Shown: positions 1 through 11,426 of the stretch, one piece after another | Layout: each line of letters starts with the position of its first letter | Position numbering within the stretch: position 1 is the stretch's first letter | Assembly: GCF_002929705.1 (NCBI RefSeq) | Contig: NZ_PJIN01000003.1 | Span: 578,656 to 642,655 of the forward strand | DNA length: 64,000 bases | Reading direction: 5' to 3' | Origin: Arthrobacter sp. N199823 | GTDB taxonomy: Bacteria > Actinomycetota > Actinomycetes > Actinomycetales > Micrococcaceae | Notes under the pieces: generated by a model | Told to the model about the DNA's origin: nothing | The model's input: only the letters and a program-made list of their open reading frames with translations | Database searches by the model: none | Program-made: the position numbers and the translations under genes

Positions 1-1
1 C

Positions 2-217
2 GGATTCCTCGTGGCCACGCTGTCCTATCAGCTCGCAGACACCTACGATCACCGCTACATTTTCCCCGTCGCCGTGTTGACCGGATTCGTGGTTCTCTCC
101 GGCGCTTACTTCATCATGAAGAACGTCTTCTACGCCCAGGGCGTGGTCTCGATCCTCATTGAAGCCATTGGCGGAACCGTCTTCCTCATCTTCATCCTCA
201 GAAAGGGCCGCTTGTGA
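2..217 (+). CDS. Iron-siderophore ABC transporter permease, C-terminal end (partial)
   Basis: This is the last 71 codons of a gene that starts before the window. The segment is mostly hydrophobic, with at least two membrane helices, and ends IEAIGGTVFLIFILRKGRL, the usual end of FecCD-family permeases (IGG-PxFxxL-type ending). Members form the membrane channel of siderophore or heme importers. The stop codon overlaps the start of the next ATPase gene by four bases (GTGA), so the two are co-translated and surely belong to one importer. The substrate cannot be told from this fragment. Confidence 0.85.
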   Translation, partial: GFLVATLSYQLADTYDHRYIFPVAVLTGFVVLSGAYFIMKNVFYAQGVVSILIEAIGGTVFLIFILRKGRL

Positions 218-969
218 TAACGCTCAAGGACGTCCACAAGAAATACAGCAGCGATGTGGCCATTGGCCCGGTGGATCTGGTCATTCCCACCGGCGGAATC
301 ACGGCCATGGTGGGCCCCAATGGTGCAGGCAAGTCCACGTTGCTGACCATGGTGGGACGACTGCTGGGACTGGACGCAGGAACCATCGAGGTGGCAGGCT
401 ACGACGTTGCCAGTACGTCCTCGAAAGACCTGTCCAAGATCGTCTCGATCCTGCGCCAAGAAAACCATTTCGTCACCCGGCTCACGGTCCGCCAGCTGGT
501 GGGGTTTGGCCGCTTCCCCTATTCCAAGGGCAGGCTAAACGCTGCGGATGAGGAAATCATCAGCCGTTGCATTGACTTCCTTGACTTAGAAGATCTGGAA
601 AACCGCTACCTCGACCAGCTCTCCGGCGGCCAGCGCCAGCGTGCCTACGTTGCCATGGTTTTGGCCCAGGATACCGAACACGTCCTGCTCGATGAGCCGC
701 TGAACAATCTGGACATGAAGCACTCCGCTCAGATGATGCAACACCTCCACCGGGCCGCCGCAGAACTGGGGCGCACCATTGTGATCGTGCTGCACGACAT
801 CAATTTTGCCGGGCACTATGCCGACTACATCTGTGCCGTGAAAGACGGATTAGTCATCGAGTTCGGCACCCCTGCGCAGATCATGACCGACGAGGTCCTG
901 ACCCGTGTCTTCGACACCCCGGTTGAGGTTATTGCCGGTCCACGCGGCCCGCTGGCCGTCTACTACTAA
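214..969 (+). CDS. Iron-siderophore ABC transporter ATP-binding protein
   Basis: A 251-residue cytoplasmic ATPase that powers uptake of an iron chelate together with the permease upstream. Walker A is GPNGAGKST at residues 34-42, the signature LSGGQ is at 136-140 and Walker B HVLLDEP at 156-162, followed by the D-loop NNLD and an H-loop histidine in VLHDINFA. The text GFGRFPYSKGR is typical of the FepC/FatE/YclP subgroup used for catechol or petrobactin-type siderophores, but the exact substrate is not shown. The GTG start at 214 overlaps the upstream stop. No siderophore-binding protein gene lies downstream; the next genes are on the opposite strand. Confidence 0.92.
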   Translation: MITLKDVHKKYSSDVAIGPVDLVIPTGGITAMVGPNGAGKSTLLTMVGRLLGLDAGTIEVAGYDVASTSSKDLSKIVSILRQENHFVTRLTVRQLVGFGRFPYSKGRLNAADEEIISRCIDFLDLEDLENRYLDQLSGGQRQRAYVAMVLAQDTEHVLLDEPLNNLDMKHSAQMMQHLHRAAAELGRTIVIVLHDINFAGHYADYICAVKDGLVIEFGTPAQIMTDEVLTRVFDTPVEVIAGPRGPLAVYY

Positions 970-1778
970 CTGTCCTTGCGAATCCAACGGAACGTGATGC
1001 GGCACAAGACCAGGCCGGCCACGAGCCACAGTCCCATGACGAGAGCCACGAGTCCCAAATCCCAGGAGCCGCTGGACTCAGCGGCCTCGAAGGTTGCTGG
1101 CAAGAACACACTGCGCATGCCCTGAGCCATCCATTTCAGCGGGAAAATGCTGGCGAAGTTTTGCAACCACTCTGGCAGCTGGGCAAAGTTCAAGTACACG
1201 CCAGAGATGAATTGCAGCACCAACACCATGGGGATGACCACGGCTGTGGCACTCTTTCCTGTGCGTGGCAGCGCCGAGAGAGCAATACCCAAAACGCAGC
1301 TGGTCATCACTCCGAAAAAGAAAACCCAGACAAAAGTCAGCCATTTATCCGCTTCGGTGGGAAGTTCCACGTTGAAGGCAAATCTGGCTACCAAGAGCAG
1401 TAACAGCACCTGCGCCACCGAGCTGACAAGGACCATGCCGATCTTGCCAATGAAGTAAGAAAATACCGGCAGGGGAGTGCCGCCCAAGCGTTTGAGCGTC
1501 CCATCCCCCTTTTCTGTGGCAATATCCACGGCCAAGTTCTGGACACCGCTGAGCAGCATGCCCGCAGCCACCATGCCCGGGACATAAAACGCAGCCCAGG
1601 AGATGCCGCCACTGCCGTCAGGGGCTGCGCCAACGTTTTCGGTAGTGCTGAAGGCGACGGCAAAGATGGAGAGCATCACGATCGGGAACAAGAACGTGAA
1701 GAACACCGAATCGCCCTGACGGAAATACAGTTTGAGTTCGTAGCCAATGCGGAACATGCCCAGTTGCACAGTCTTCAT
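966..1778 (-). CDS. ABC-2 type transporter permease
   Basis: A 270-residue membrane protein with about six hydrophobic segments, a cytoplasmic N-terminus (IGYELKLYFRQGDSVFFTFLFP) and the family motif around GDGTLKRLGGTPLP, all typical of ABC-2 exporter permeases of the drug/daunorubicin type. Its start codon overlaps the stop of the ATPase gene that precedes it (ATGA), so the pair forms one exporter operon. It converges on the iron-transport ATPase gene with a four-base overlap of stop regions. The exported compound is unknown; drug, lipid or peptide are all possible. Confidence 0.88.
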   Translation of the reverse strand: MKTVQLGMFRIGYELKLYFRQGDSVFFTFLFPIVMLSIFAVAFSTTENVGAAPDGSGGISWAAFYVPGMVAAGMLLSGVQNLAVDIATEKGDGTLKRLGGTPLPVFSYFIGKIGMVLVSSVAQVLLLLLVARFAFNVELPTEADKWLTFVWVFFFGVMTSCVLGIALSALPRTGKSATAVVIPMVLVLQFISGVYLNFAQLPEWLQNFASIFPLKWMAQGMRSVFLPATFEAAESSGSWDLGLVALVMGLWLVAGLVLCRITFRWIRKDS

Positions 1779-2644
1779 GCCGCACCGCTTTCCAAGCCAG
1801 CCGCGTGAGCGCCCACCATATCCAAATAAATGTCCTCGAGACTTGGCCGGGTGATTTCCAGACCCGGCACCTCCCCGCCATGTTCTGCGAACAGCCGCGC
1901 GGCTAGTGCCGCCGGTTCGCTGGTGCGCTCAGCATGGTCGGCTCCGTCTTGGCGCCACCGCACCAGAGGAACACGGGCACTGGCTCCGCCAATCTCGTCA
2001 ATGGGGCCAATGTCCACCAAGGTGCCCCCAGCAATGACACCTGCCCGGTCGGCCAGCATGGCCGCCTCGTCGAGATAGTGCGTGGTCAGCAAGATGGTGG
2101 TTCCTTCGCTTTTCAGCTCCTTGATGAGGTCCCAGAATTGGCGCCGGGCCTCCGGGTCAAAGCCCGTTGTGGGTTCATCGAGGAACAAAAGCTTGGGCCG
2201 GCCAATGATTCCCAAAGCCACATCCACACGCCGACGCTGCCCGCCAGAGAGTTTGCTGATCCGCGTTTTGGCTTTGCTGCCCAGACCCACGGCCTCAATA
2301 ACATCGGCCACCTTGCGCGGATGCGGGTAGTACGAGGCGAAGTGATTCAGTTGTTCAAGCACTGTGACGTTGCCGCTTTCGCCCGTTGACTGCAAAACAA
2401 TGCCCAATTGGGCTTTCCAGTCCAAGCCGCCGCGCTGGGGATCAACACCCAGAACGCGGACCTCTCCGCTGGTCCGGTCCCGGTAGCCTTCCAAGATTTC
2501 AATGGTGGTGCTCTTTCCCGCCCCGTTGGGACCAAGAAGTGCAAAGGTTTCGCCTTCGTGGATGTCGAAGCTGATGCCATCCACGGCTGTGAAGCTGCCG
2601 TAGCTTTTCTTCAGGTCACGTACTTGAACAGGGCATAAAGTCAT
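1775..2644 (-). CDS. ABC-2 type exporter ATP-binding protein
   Basis: A 289-residue ATPase, partner of the permease downstream. Walker A GPNGAGKST is near residues 38-46, the signature LSGGQRRR follows at about 140 and Walker B LLFLDEPTTGFD after it; the TTGFDPEARR text is characteristic of DrrA/CcmA-type exporters. I chose the ATG at 2644 because AAGGA lies eight bases upstream; an in-frame GTG ten codons earlier has no ribosome site. The C-terminal 70 residues form the usual accessory domain of this group. Together the pair would export an unknown hydrophobic compound. Confidence 0.9.
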   Translation of the reverse strand: MTLCPVQVRDLKKSYGSFTAVDGISFDIHEGETFALLGPNGAGKSTTIEILEGYRDRTSGEVRVLGVDPQRGGLDWKAQLGIVLQSTGESGNVTVLEQLNHFASYYPHPRKVADVIEAVGLGSKAKTRISKLSGGQRRRVDVALGIIGRPKLLFLDEPTTGFDPEARRQFWDLIKELKSEGTTILLTTHYLDEAAMLADRAGVIAGGTLVDIGPIDEIGGASARVPLVRWRQDGADHAERTSEPAALAARLFAEHGGEVPGLEITRPSLEDIYLDMVGAHAAGLESGAA

Positions 2645-2767
2645 GGTTGCATCCTTGCACTCGGCCGCGTTCACGACAACAACGTTTCCCGCCGCCTACC
2701 AGGGCCGACACAAAGGTGCGCCGTGAGCGAAACCCGGCCCGCCGTCGTCGTACTTTTTGGGGTGAAA

Positions 2768-2794
2768 CTGGCACTCGCCTTGACCGAGTGCTAA
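2768..2794. promoter_or_regulatory. CIRCE operator 1 (HrcA binding site)
   Basis: CTGGCACTC, nine spacer bases, GAGTGCTAA. This differs from the consensus TTAGCACTC-N9-GAGTGCTAA at two positions of the left arm. It overlaps the -35 box of the groES promoter, so HrcA bound here would block transcription except under heat or folding stress. Confidence 0.88.
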
Positions 2795-2809
2795 TCGATT
2801 CCCTAGAGT
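2780..2809 (+). promoter_or_regulatory. Predicted groES promoter
   Basis: TTGACC at 2780-2785 and TAGAGT at 2804-2809 with an 18-base spacer form a sigma-70-type promoter lying exactly between and overlapping the two CIRCE operators. Inferred from position and match; the start of transcription is not shown by the sequence. Confidence 0.6.
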
Positions 2810-2814
2810 CAGAG

Positions 2815-2841
2815 TTAGCACTCTCACCCCGAGGGTGCTAA
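2815..2841. promoter_or_regulatory. CIRCE operator 2 (HrcA binding site)
   Basis: TTAGCACTC, nine spacer bases, GGGTGCTAA: one mismatch from the consensus. It sits just downstream of the predicted -10 box, where the transcript would begin, and 118 bases before the groES start. Confidence 0.92.
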
Positions 2842-2959
2842 CGCGCTGATCTTTTGGCCATGGGAACATCACCGGCACCGCGACGACGGTTGGGTTCCAC
2901 ACAAACATGGCTGCCAAGACAGCCGTCCATAAAATTTTCGTGTGAAGGAGAGGTCCTAA

Positions 2960-3256
2960 GTGTCGGTCTCTATTAAGCCTCTTGAGGATCGTATTGTTGT
3001 TCGCCAGCTCGAAGCAGAGCTGACTACCGCTTCCGGTCTGGTTATCCCGGATACTGCCAAGGAAAAGCCCCAGGAGGGCGAAGTTGTGGCAGTTGGACCC
3101 GGCCGCGTTGACGACAACGGCAACCGCGTCCCGATCGATGTTGCCGTGGGTGACGTTGTTATCTACTCCAAGTACGGTGGAACTGAAGTGAAGACCGGTG
3201 GCGAAGAGCTGTTGGTTCTCTCGGCCCGCGACGTACTGGCAATCGTCGTTAAGTAA
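2960..3256 (+). CDS. groES: Co-chaperonin GroES
   Basis: A 98-residue protein, the normal length for the 10-kDa co-chaperonin that caps the GroEL ring and controls substrate release in the cytoplasm. It shows the family N-terminus [16 protein letters not shown], a mobile-loop region around [17 protein letters not shown], and the [10 protein letters not shown] and [14 protein letters not shown] stretches. The GTG start is preceded by GAAGGAGAGG. It lies 86 bases before groEL, and both follow two CIRCE operators, so the pair is expected to be heat inducible through HrcA. The hrcA gene itself is not in the window. Confidence 0.98.
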   Translation: MSVSIKPLEDRIVVRQLEAELTTASGLVIPDTAKEKPQEGEVVAVGPGRVDDNGNRVPIDVAVGDVVIYSKYGGTEVKTGGEELLVLSARDVLAIVVK

Positions 3257-3330
3257 CGACTTTCGTCAACCACTTTTGTAAAGCCCCGTGCCCGTTGATC
3301 CCTAGGGACCGGCGCGGGGTCTTTGCGTGA

Positions 3331-4947
<1,617 letters not shown>

Positions 4948-5036
4948 TCCCCACTCGCCGGCCCGGTAAATCGCTGACGCGATTTCTCGGGAACCTGGCG
5001 AGCGTGGGCCCAACGTTTGGTGTTCCTCTGCACAAG

Positions 5037-5102
5037 GGACGGCGTTTGCGGGTTCGGACGGTTGTATACAGCCGTCCGAACCCGCAAACGCCGTCCTTTT
5101 TT
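5037..5102 (+). terminator. Terminator of the groES-groEL operon
   Basis: A perfect 25-bp inverted repeat (5037-5061 and 5072-5096) around a ten-base loop is followed by six T residues. The arms begin GGACGGCG, a sequence that recurs in other hairpins of this window. Confidence 0.9.
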
Positions 5103-5153
5103 GTTGGACTTGTTGGACTTGGTGAAAACGTTGACTAGGGCGACACTAATAGC

Positions 5154-7079
5154 ATGAACGATTCTGCGGAGCGGACATCGCTGGCAATGAAGCCTGAGGT
5201 TCCCGGCGAGCTGCCCTCGACGGCGGCAGTTCGGAAATTACCCCGGGTCAGGGGTTTCATCCGCCGCTATCCCATCGTGGCCTTGACCGCTGTTGTCATG
5301 GTCGCCGCCGGCGTCCTGGCCCTGACCGGCCTGGGCGTACAGGCCCAATGGGTGGCGAGCGTCTACGCCGTCGGAATTGCCCTCTATCAGGGCGTTGGCA
5401 TGGTCAAAGGCATCATGCGCGGGCACTGGGGCATCGATATCCTTGCCGTTACCGCCATCATCAGCACCGTGGCCGTTGGTGAGTACTTTGCCTCGCTGAT
5501 CATTGTCATGATGCTCTCCGGCGGCGAGGCGCTCGAGGACTTTGCTGCCGGACGTGCGCAGCGGGAACTGAGGGCCCTCCTGAGCCGCGCGCCCAGCATC
5601 GCGCACCGTGAGCGGTTGGGTGGGGTGGTTGAAGACATTCCCACGTCCGACGTCGAACTTGGCGATGTCTTGATCGTCAAACCTGCGGAGGTCGTCCCGG
5701 TAGACGGACTGCTCCTGTCGGACTCCGGCTCCTTTGATGAAGCAGCACTCACCGGTGAGAGCCTGCCCGTTGAGCGGGTGGCGGGCGACGCTGTCATCAG
5801 CGGTACCGTCAACGGCTCAGCCGCCGTTCGGATGCAGGTCACGGCACGTGAGGCCGACTCACAGTACAGCCGGATTATTGCCCTTGTTCAGGAGGCCGCA
5901 GACAGCAAGGCGCCGGTGGTCAGGCTGGCTGATAGATACGCGGTTCCTTTCACCATCCTGGCACTGGCCTTGGCCGGCGTCGCCTGGTTCCTGAGCAAGG
6001 ACCCCTCCCGATTCGCCGAAGTCCTGGTGGTCGCTACCCCGTGCCCGCTGCTGATTGCAGCGCCCGTGGCGTTCCTCGGAGGCATGAGCAGGGCCGCCAA
6101 GGCCGGCATCATTATCAAGAACGGTGGGACGCTGGAACTGCTGGCCAACGTCAAAACCGCAGCCTTTGACAAGACCGGCACACTGACCGGCGGTCATCCA
6201 ACGCTCGAAGAAGTCCGGACCGCAGGCACCGTGTCAGAAGAAGAACTCCTTGCCTTTGCGGCATCGGCAGAGCAATACTCCTCCCACGTCCTTGCCGCGG
6301 CGGTCATTGCCGAAGCTGATGCGCGCGGGCTCACCCTGCTCCCGTCGAATGATGCCGTGGAACACGCCACGAACGGGGTGCTGGCAACGTGCGGCGGCCG
6401 CACAGTTGTTATCGGCAAGCCCGCCTTTGTCGCCGAAAAGTCCACAGGCGTGGTGCCGGCTGATCTGTCCGGCGGCCAGCTGGCGGTCTACGTTGGCATC
6501 GATGGTGTTTTCGCTGGAACGCTGGTCATGAGCGATCCCATCCGGCCCAATGCGGCGGCAACCATCAAGACGCTGAATTCCTTGGGCGTGCGCAACACCA
6601 TCATCCTCACAGGTGACGCGCAATCCACGGCGGACCACGTGGCCCGCCAGGCCGGAATCACAGAGGTCAAGGCGGCACTTCTCCCCGAAGACAAGGTCAG
6701 GATCGTCAACTCCCTGGCCCCCGTCCCTGTCCTCATGGTGGGCGACGGCATCAATGACGCACCGGTCCTTGCCGCGGCCGACGTCGGAATTGCCATGGGA
6801 GCCAAAGGCTCCACGGCGGCGAGTGAATCCGCGGATGTGGTCATCATGCTCGATGACATCGCCAAAGTGGCCCAATCCGTTGAAATTGGCCAGCGGACCA
6901 TGAAGATCGCCATTGAAAGTATTTGGATTGGCATCGTGCTGAGCGTGGGACTGATGATCGTGGCCGCTTTGGGGTTCGTTCCTGCCGTTGCCGGAGCTCT
7001 GGCGCAGGAACTGGTTGACCTGGCCACCATCCTCAACGCTCTGAGGGCGTTGTTGCCGGGACGCAGAGCCAGGCGTTGA
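5154..7079 (+). CDS. Heavy-metal P1B-type ATPase with a TPC metal motif
   Basis: A 641-residue membrane pump that uses ATP to move a transition metal. It shows the actuator motif TGES (200-203), the membrane motif TPCPLL (295-300), the phosphorylated aspartate in DKTGTLTG (339-346) and the hinge GDGINDAPVLA. There is no N-terminal CxxC metal-binding domain. The TPC motif differs from the CPC of copper/zinc pumps and the SPC of cobalt pumps and matches the less studied TPC class, so the metal is uncertain. The nucleotide-domain histidine usually seen as HP appears as SHVL near residue 378. It is a single gene with no metal sensor next to it. Confidence 0.88.
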   Translation: MNDSAERTSLAMKPEVPGELPSTAAVRKLPRVRGFIRRYPIVALTAVVMVAAGVLALTGLGVQAQWVASVYAVGIALYQGVGMVKGIMRGHWGIDILAVTAIISTVAVGEYFASLIIVMMLSGGEALEDFAAGRAQRELRALLSRAPSIAHRERLGGVVEDIPTSDVELGDVLIVKPAEVVPVDGLLLSDSGSFDEAALTGESLPVERVAGDAVISGTVNGSAAVRMQVTAREADSQYSRIIALVQEAADSKAPVVRLADRYAVPFTILALALAGVAWFLSKDPSRFAEVLVVATPCPLLIAAPVAFLGGMSRAAKAGIIIKNGGTLELLANVKTAAFDKTGTLTGGHPTLEEVRTAGTVSEEELLAFAASAEQYSSHVLAAAVIAEADARGLTLLPSNDAVEHATNGVLATCGGRTVVIGKPAFVAEKSTGVVPADLSGGQLAVYVGIDGVFAGTLVMSDPIRPNAAATIKTLNSLGVRNTIILTGDAQSTADHVARQAGITEVKAALLPEDKVRIVNSLAPVPVLMVGDGINDAPVLAAADVGIAMGAKGSTAASESADVVIMLDDIAKVAQSVEIGQRTMKIAIESIWIGIVLSVGLMIVAALGFVPAVAGALAQELVDLATILNALRALLPGRRARR

Positions 7080-7135
7080 TCGGTCTCTGTGTGACGCAAC
7101 GAACGGGAATAGGGCAACAGCCGCTTTCGTTTTAG

Positions 7136-8740
<1,605 letters not shown>

Positions 8741-8756
8741 TCCCGGTCCTTAAATT

Positions 8757-8801
8757 ACGACGGCGGTGACCCACCTTCCAAAGGTGGGTCACCGCCGTCG
8801 T
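8757..8801. terminator. Hairpin between guaB and a convergent gene
   Basis: A perfect 21-bp inverted repeat (8757-8777, 8781-8801) with a three-base loop lies between two converging genes. There is no long T tract, but the position fits a bidirectional terminator. The outer arms are ACGACGGCGG / CCGCCGTCGT, a core shared with other intergenic hairpins here. Confidence 0.75.
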
Positions 8802-8863
8802 GCTTAAGGGGGTCCTGGAACCAGCCAGCTCCTAGCTGGCCGATATCCGAGGTGCTCGCAATG

Positions 8864-9481
8864 TCAGGCTGCGAGTATGGCCTTGAACGCGGTCATGGCC
8901 TCTACCGCGCTGTGGTTTTCTTCAGTGAACTCGGATTCGCTGCCGCTGCGGAGTACCCATTCGCCGGATTCCACGGCTGTCAGCTGTGCCACAACCGCTT
9001 CGCCATCAACACGGAGGCGGCGCACCACAGCGGTGGCTGGTAAGCCCTCAGCAGCACCGGTCAGGTATTCATTGCTCAAGTGCAGGGCCAATTCGAGCAT
9101 GGCGGCACCTGATTCAATGGGCTGAATCTCGTGAACGCCGTAGGGGCTGAGGCTCAGCAATACCGCCCCCACATTGGATCCCACGGCAAAGAGCACGTGT
9201 TCGCTGGTGGGTGTTGTGAGCTTGATTTCAAGCCACTCCTGGGCCTGCGAAAGCACTGTACCCACCACAGCGCACCGGTCCACGGGAACAATCTTTTCAC
9301 CCTGGGGCGAGGCAAGTCCGCGCACCAACAGTGTGGTCAAGCCGGCATTGTGCAGCAGCTCATTGTCACCGTGTTGATCAAGGCGAAGCAGTCCTAAAGT
9401 GACGGCAGCAGATTCTGTGGGAGTCATCGATAGCAGGACAAGGAGCTCGTGGTCAGTCATGCGAAGTTCGGTGTCAGTCAT
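8864..9481 (-). CDS. Conserved hypothetical protein, 205 residues
   Basis: I do not recognise a characterised family. The protein is soluble and rather acidic, rich in Leu, Ala and Val, with alternating hydrophobic strands and no signal peptide or clear enzyme motif. The text EWLEIKLTTPTSEHVLFAVGSN and GVHEIQPIESGAAMLELALHLSNEYL suggests an alpha/beta fold. GGAGG lies almost directly against the ATG at 9481, closer than usual; an ATG seven codons later (9460) is an alternative start. It is followed by a membrane-protein gene on the same strand 46 bases before it in window order, that is, upstream in transcription, so both may be one unit. Confidence 0.65.
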   Translation of the reverse strand: MTDTELRMTDHELLVLLSMTPTESAAVTLGLLRLDQHGDNELLHNAGLTTLLVRGLASPQGEKIVPVDRCAVVGTVLSQAQEWLEIKLTTPTSEHVLFAVGSNVGAVLLSLSPYGVHEIQPIESGAAMLELALHLSNEYLTGAAEGLPATAVVRRLRVDGEAVVAQLTAVESGEWVLRSGSESEFTEENHSAVEAMTAFKAILAA

Positions 9482-9527
9482 TCCTCCAGCGTACTGGCGA
9501 CTCGCAGAAGCGGCGCAATGGATCCCC

Positions 9528-10241
9528 TCACAAGGGGCCGAAGTTCCGGTCTGCTACGGGGTCGCGCCAGGTCAGGGCCAGAGATTCCAGCTCCCGCCGC
9601 ACCTTGGAATCTTGGTCGATCCGGCGGCGGAAGAAACGCTTACCGTGCTGGGCACAGTACCCGGGGCCGGCAAAAACACTCAGACAACCCAGCAGGAACA
9701 ACAAGCAATACGCGGCGAGGGTGAGTACCGCGGCAAGGCCCTGAGCCAACTGGCTTTGAAAGACCACGAACAGCAGAACCCATGAAGCCGCAGCCATGAA
9801 CAGCGCAAGGCCCAGCCCTGAGCCAGTTGTTCCTGCGGCGCGTGAGATTGCCGGTCCTCTGCCGTGCACCACGCCCGGCAGTTTTGCCCGCGCAACAAGC
9901 CAGGCCGTGACCACCAATGCCAGGCCGCACAAGAGCAGCAGAAGCCAAACGGCCACGGAGCCCGGAGCCGTAAGCAGTGTCAGGGCACTGCCGCCAATCA
10001 GCGTAATGCCGAGCCCACCAACGGCGGCCCGGAAACCCAGCCACTGTCCGTATGACCAAGCCATGTCCCGGAGCGCGGACGTAGATTCTACGGGTGCCAT
10101 TCGTGCGGCATCGGATTGGAGCCAGTAGTCGAGGCTCTGCACGTATGCCGAGGCGTGGACTGTGGCTGCAGGCTGCACACTGGCCGATGTTGCTTGGCCG
10201 GGTCGGGATCTTGGTGGCTTCGGGTGCGGCTGAAATCTCAT
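9528..10241 (-). CDS. Membrane protein of unknown function
   Basis: A 237-residue protein with four strongly hydrophobic segments in two pairs (about residues 75-120 and 145-190), flanked by a proline-rich N-terminus and a basic C-terminal tail (FFRRRIDQDSKVRRELE). The tail contains LTWRDPVADRNFGPL at the end. It lies upstream of the 205-residue gene in the same direction, separated by 46 bases. The pair may work together, but nothing in the sequence says how. No homologue with a known job is recognised. Confidence 0.65.
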   Translation of the reverse strand: MRFQPHPKPPRSRPGQATSASVQPAATVHASAYVQSLDYWLQSDAARMAPVESTSALRDMAWSYGQWLGFRAAVGGLGITLIGGSALTLLTAPGSVAVWLLLLLCGLALVVTAWLVARAKLPGVVHGRGPAISRAAGTTGSGLGLALFMAAASWVLLFVVFQSQLAQGLAAVLTLAAYCLLFLLGCLSVFAGPGYCAQHGKRFFRRRIDQDSKVRRELESLALTWRDPVADRNFGPL

Positions 10242-10292
10242 GCCGCCAGTTTAGGGGCTAACCCCGCGCCCCGCCCCGGATAGAATCAACGC

Positions 10293-11393
10293 ATGCTTTC
10301 CCCCTATGACCACACCACCGAATATTCGCATTGGGATTCCGGGCTCTGGACCCGCGTCCTGGCCGCATCCGGGGTGCGCAACCCGCTCACCGACACCGCG
10401 TTCACTGAGGCGATGCTGGCCGGGTTGGCGGGCGGTATTGGTTTCATGATTTTCACCTTTGAGTACAAGGACATCACCACGGCATCGGCCGTGACGCGCT
10501 TCCACCCCGGCCCGTACACGGAAAATCTGCTGCGTCGAAGCGGTGCCGCCGTCAACATCCAGCAGACGGGAAGCGCCTCCCTGGCCCAAAGCCGGCTCGA
10601 TGCGGCGCTGGAAACGGGAATTCCCGCCGTCGTGCGCGTTGTCCGCGGCAAACTGCCCTGGGTGGCACAAGACCCGCTGGCCGACATGGAATCCGTGGAC
10701 ATGGCCGTGGTGGGCCGTGACGGTGAGGACTACCTGATGGACGACGGCGGCGGGAGACTCGAACGGATCAGTTCCGCCGCGCTGGCGCAGGCGCGCAGCA
10801 CTCGCAAGGCGGATAAGCACTGGCAGGCCCACGTTGTGGTGGGCAGCCGCGCCTTGTCGGAGGAACTGGTGGGCGAGGCGCTGACGGTTGAGGTGATCCG
10901 CCAGGCGATGGCGCAGACGGCGCAAGAACTACTCTCGGAACAGGCGCCGCATGGGGTGCCAGCGGGTTACGCCAAAAACTTTGGCATTCTGGGCATGTCC
11001 ACGTGGGCGCAGCGGCTAAGTGACGGCACCTCAAAGCACGGCTGGCTCAGGATTTTTCGTGACCCGAAACGTGCGTCGGTGGGTATGGGCATGTTGCATG
11101 GGTTGCTGGCCGGACGGCGGTTCAGTGGACCCGGTGCCTTGCGTCCGTTGTATGCGCAATTCCTGCGTGAGGTGGCGGAAATCGCTGAGGGGGTGTCCGG
11201 TGTCGAACGTGGCAGTCTGCAAGAAGCCGCCGCACAATATGCCTCACTGGGGGCACATTGGGACGCGCTCGTGGCCTTGGTAGCTGCGTCGGGGGACCCG
11301 GACTTCGCCGCGATGGCCGCGCAGGTAGAGGCTATTGCCGTGTTGGAAAACGCTGCCGCCGGGACGCTGGAATCGGCTGCCGGCGTCATTTAA
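10293..11393 (+). CDS. BtrH-like (DUF4872-type) protein
   Basis: A 366-residue soluble protein. The first half, with GLAGGIGFMIFTFEYKD, HPGPYTENLLRRSG and the later text VGRDGEDYLMDDGG, resembles the N-terminal domain of BtrH-like acyltransferases or peptidase-fold proteins; the second half resembles the helical domain usually joined to it. BtrH moves an acyl group from a carrier protein in butirosin synthesis, but no carrier protein or antibiotic gene is nearby, so the substrate here is unknown. The family call comes from pattern recall and should be treated as moderate. ATG start at 10293; it is followed by guaB3 after 33 bases and is probably co-transcribed with it. Confidence 0.55.
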   Translation: MLSPYDHTTEYSHWDSGLWTRVLAASGVRNPLTDTAFTEAMLAGLAGGIGFMIFTFEYKDITTASAVTRFHPGPYTENLLRRSGAAVNIQQTGSASLAQSRLDAALETGIPAVVRVVRGKLPWVAQDPLADMESVDMAVVGRDGEDYLMDDGGGRLERISSAALAQARSTRKADKHWQAHVVVGSRALSEELVGEALTVEVIRQAMAQTAQELLSEQAPHGVPAGYAKNFGILGMSTWAQRLSDGTSKHGWLRIFRDPKRASVGMGMLHGLLAGRRFSGPGALRPLYAQFLREVAEIAEGVSGVERGSLQEAAAQYASLGAHWDALVALVAASGDPDFAAMAAQVEAIAVLENAAAGTLESAAGVI

Positions 11394-11426
11394 TGCCTCT
11401 GGCCCCGCCTGCGATAGGCTAGGGGC

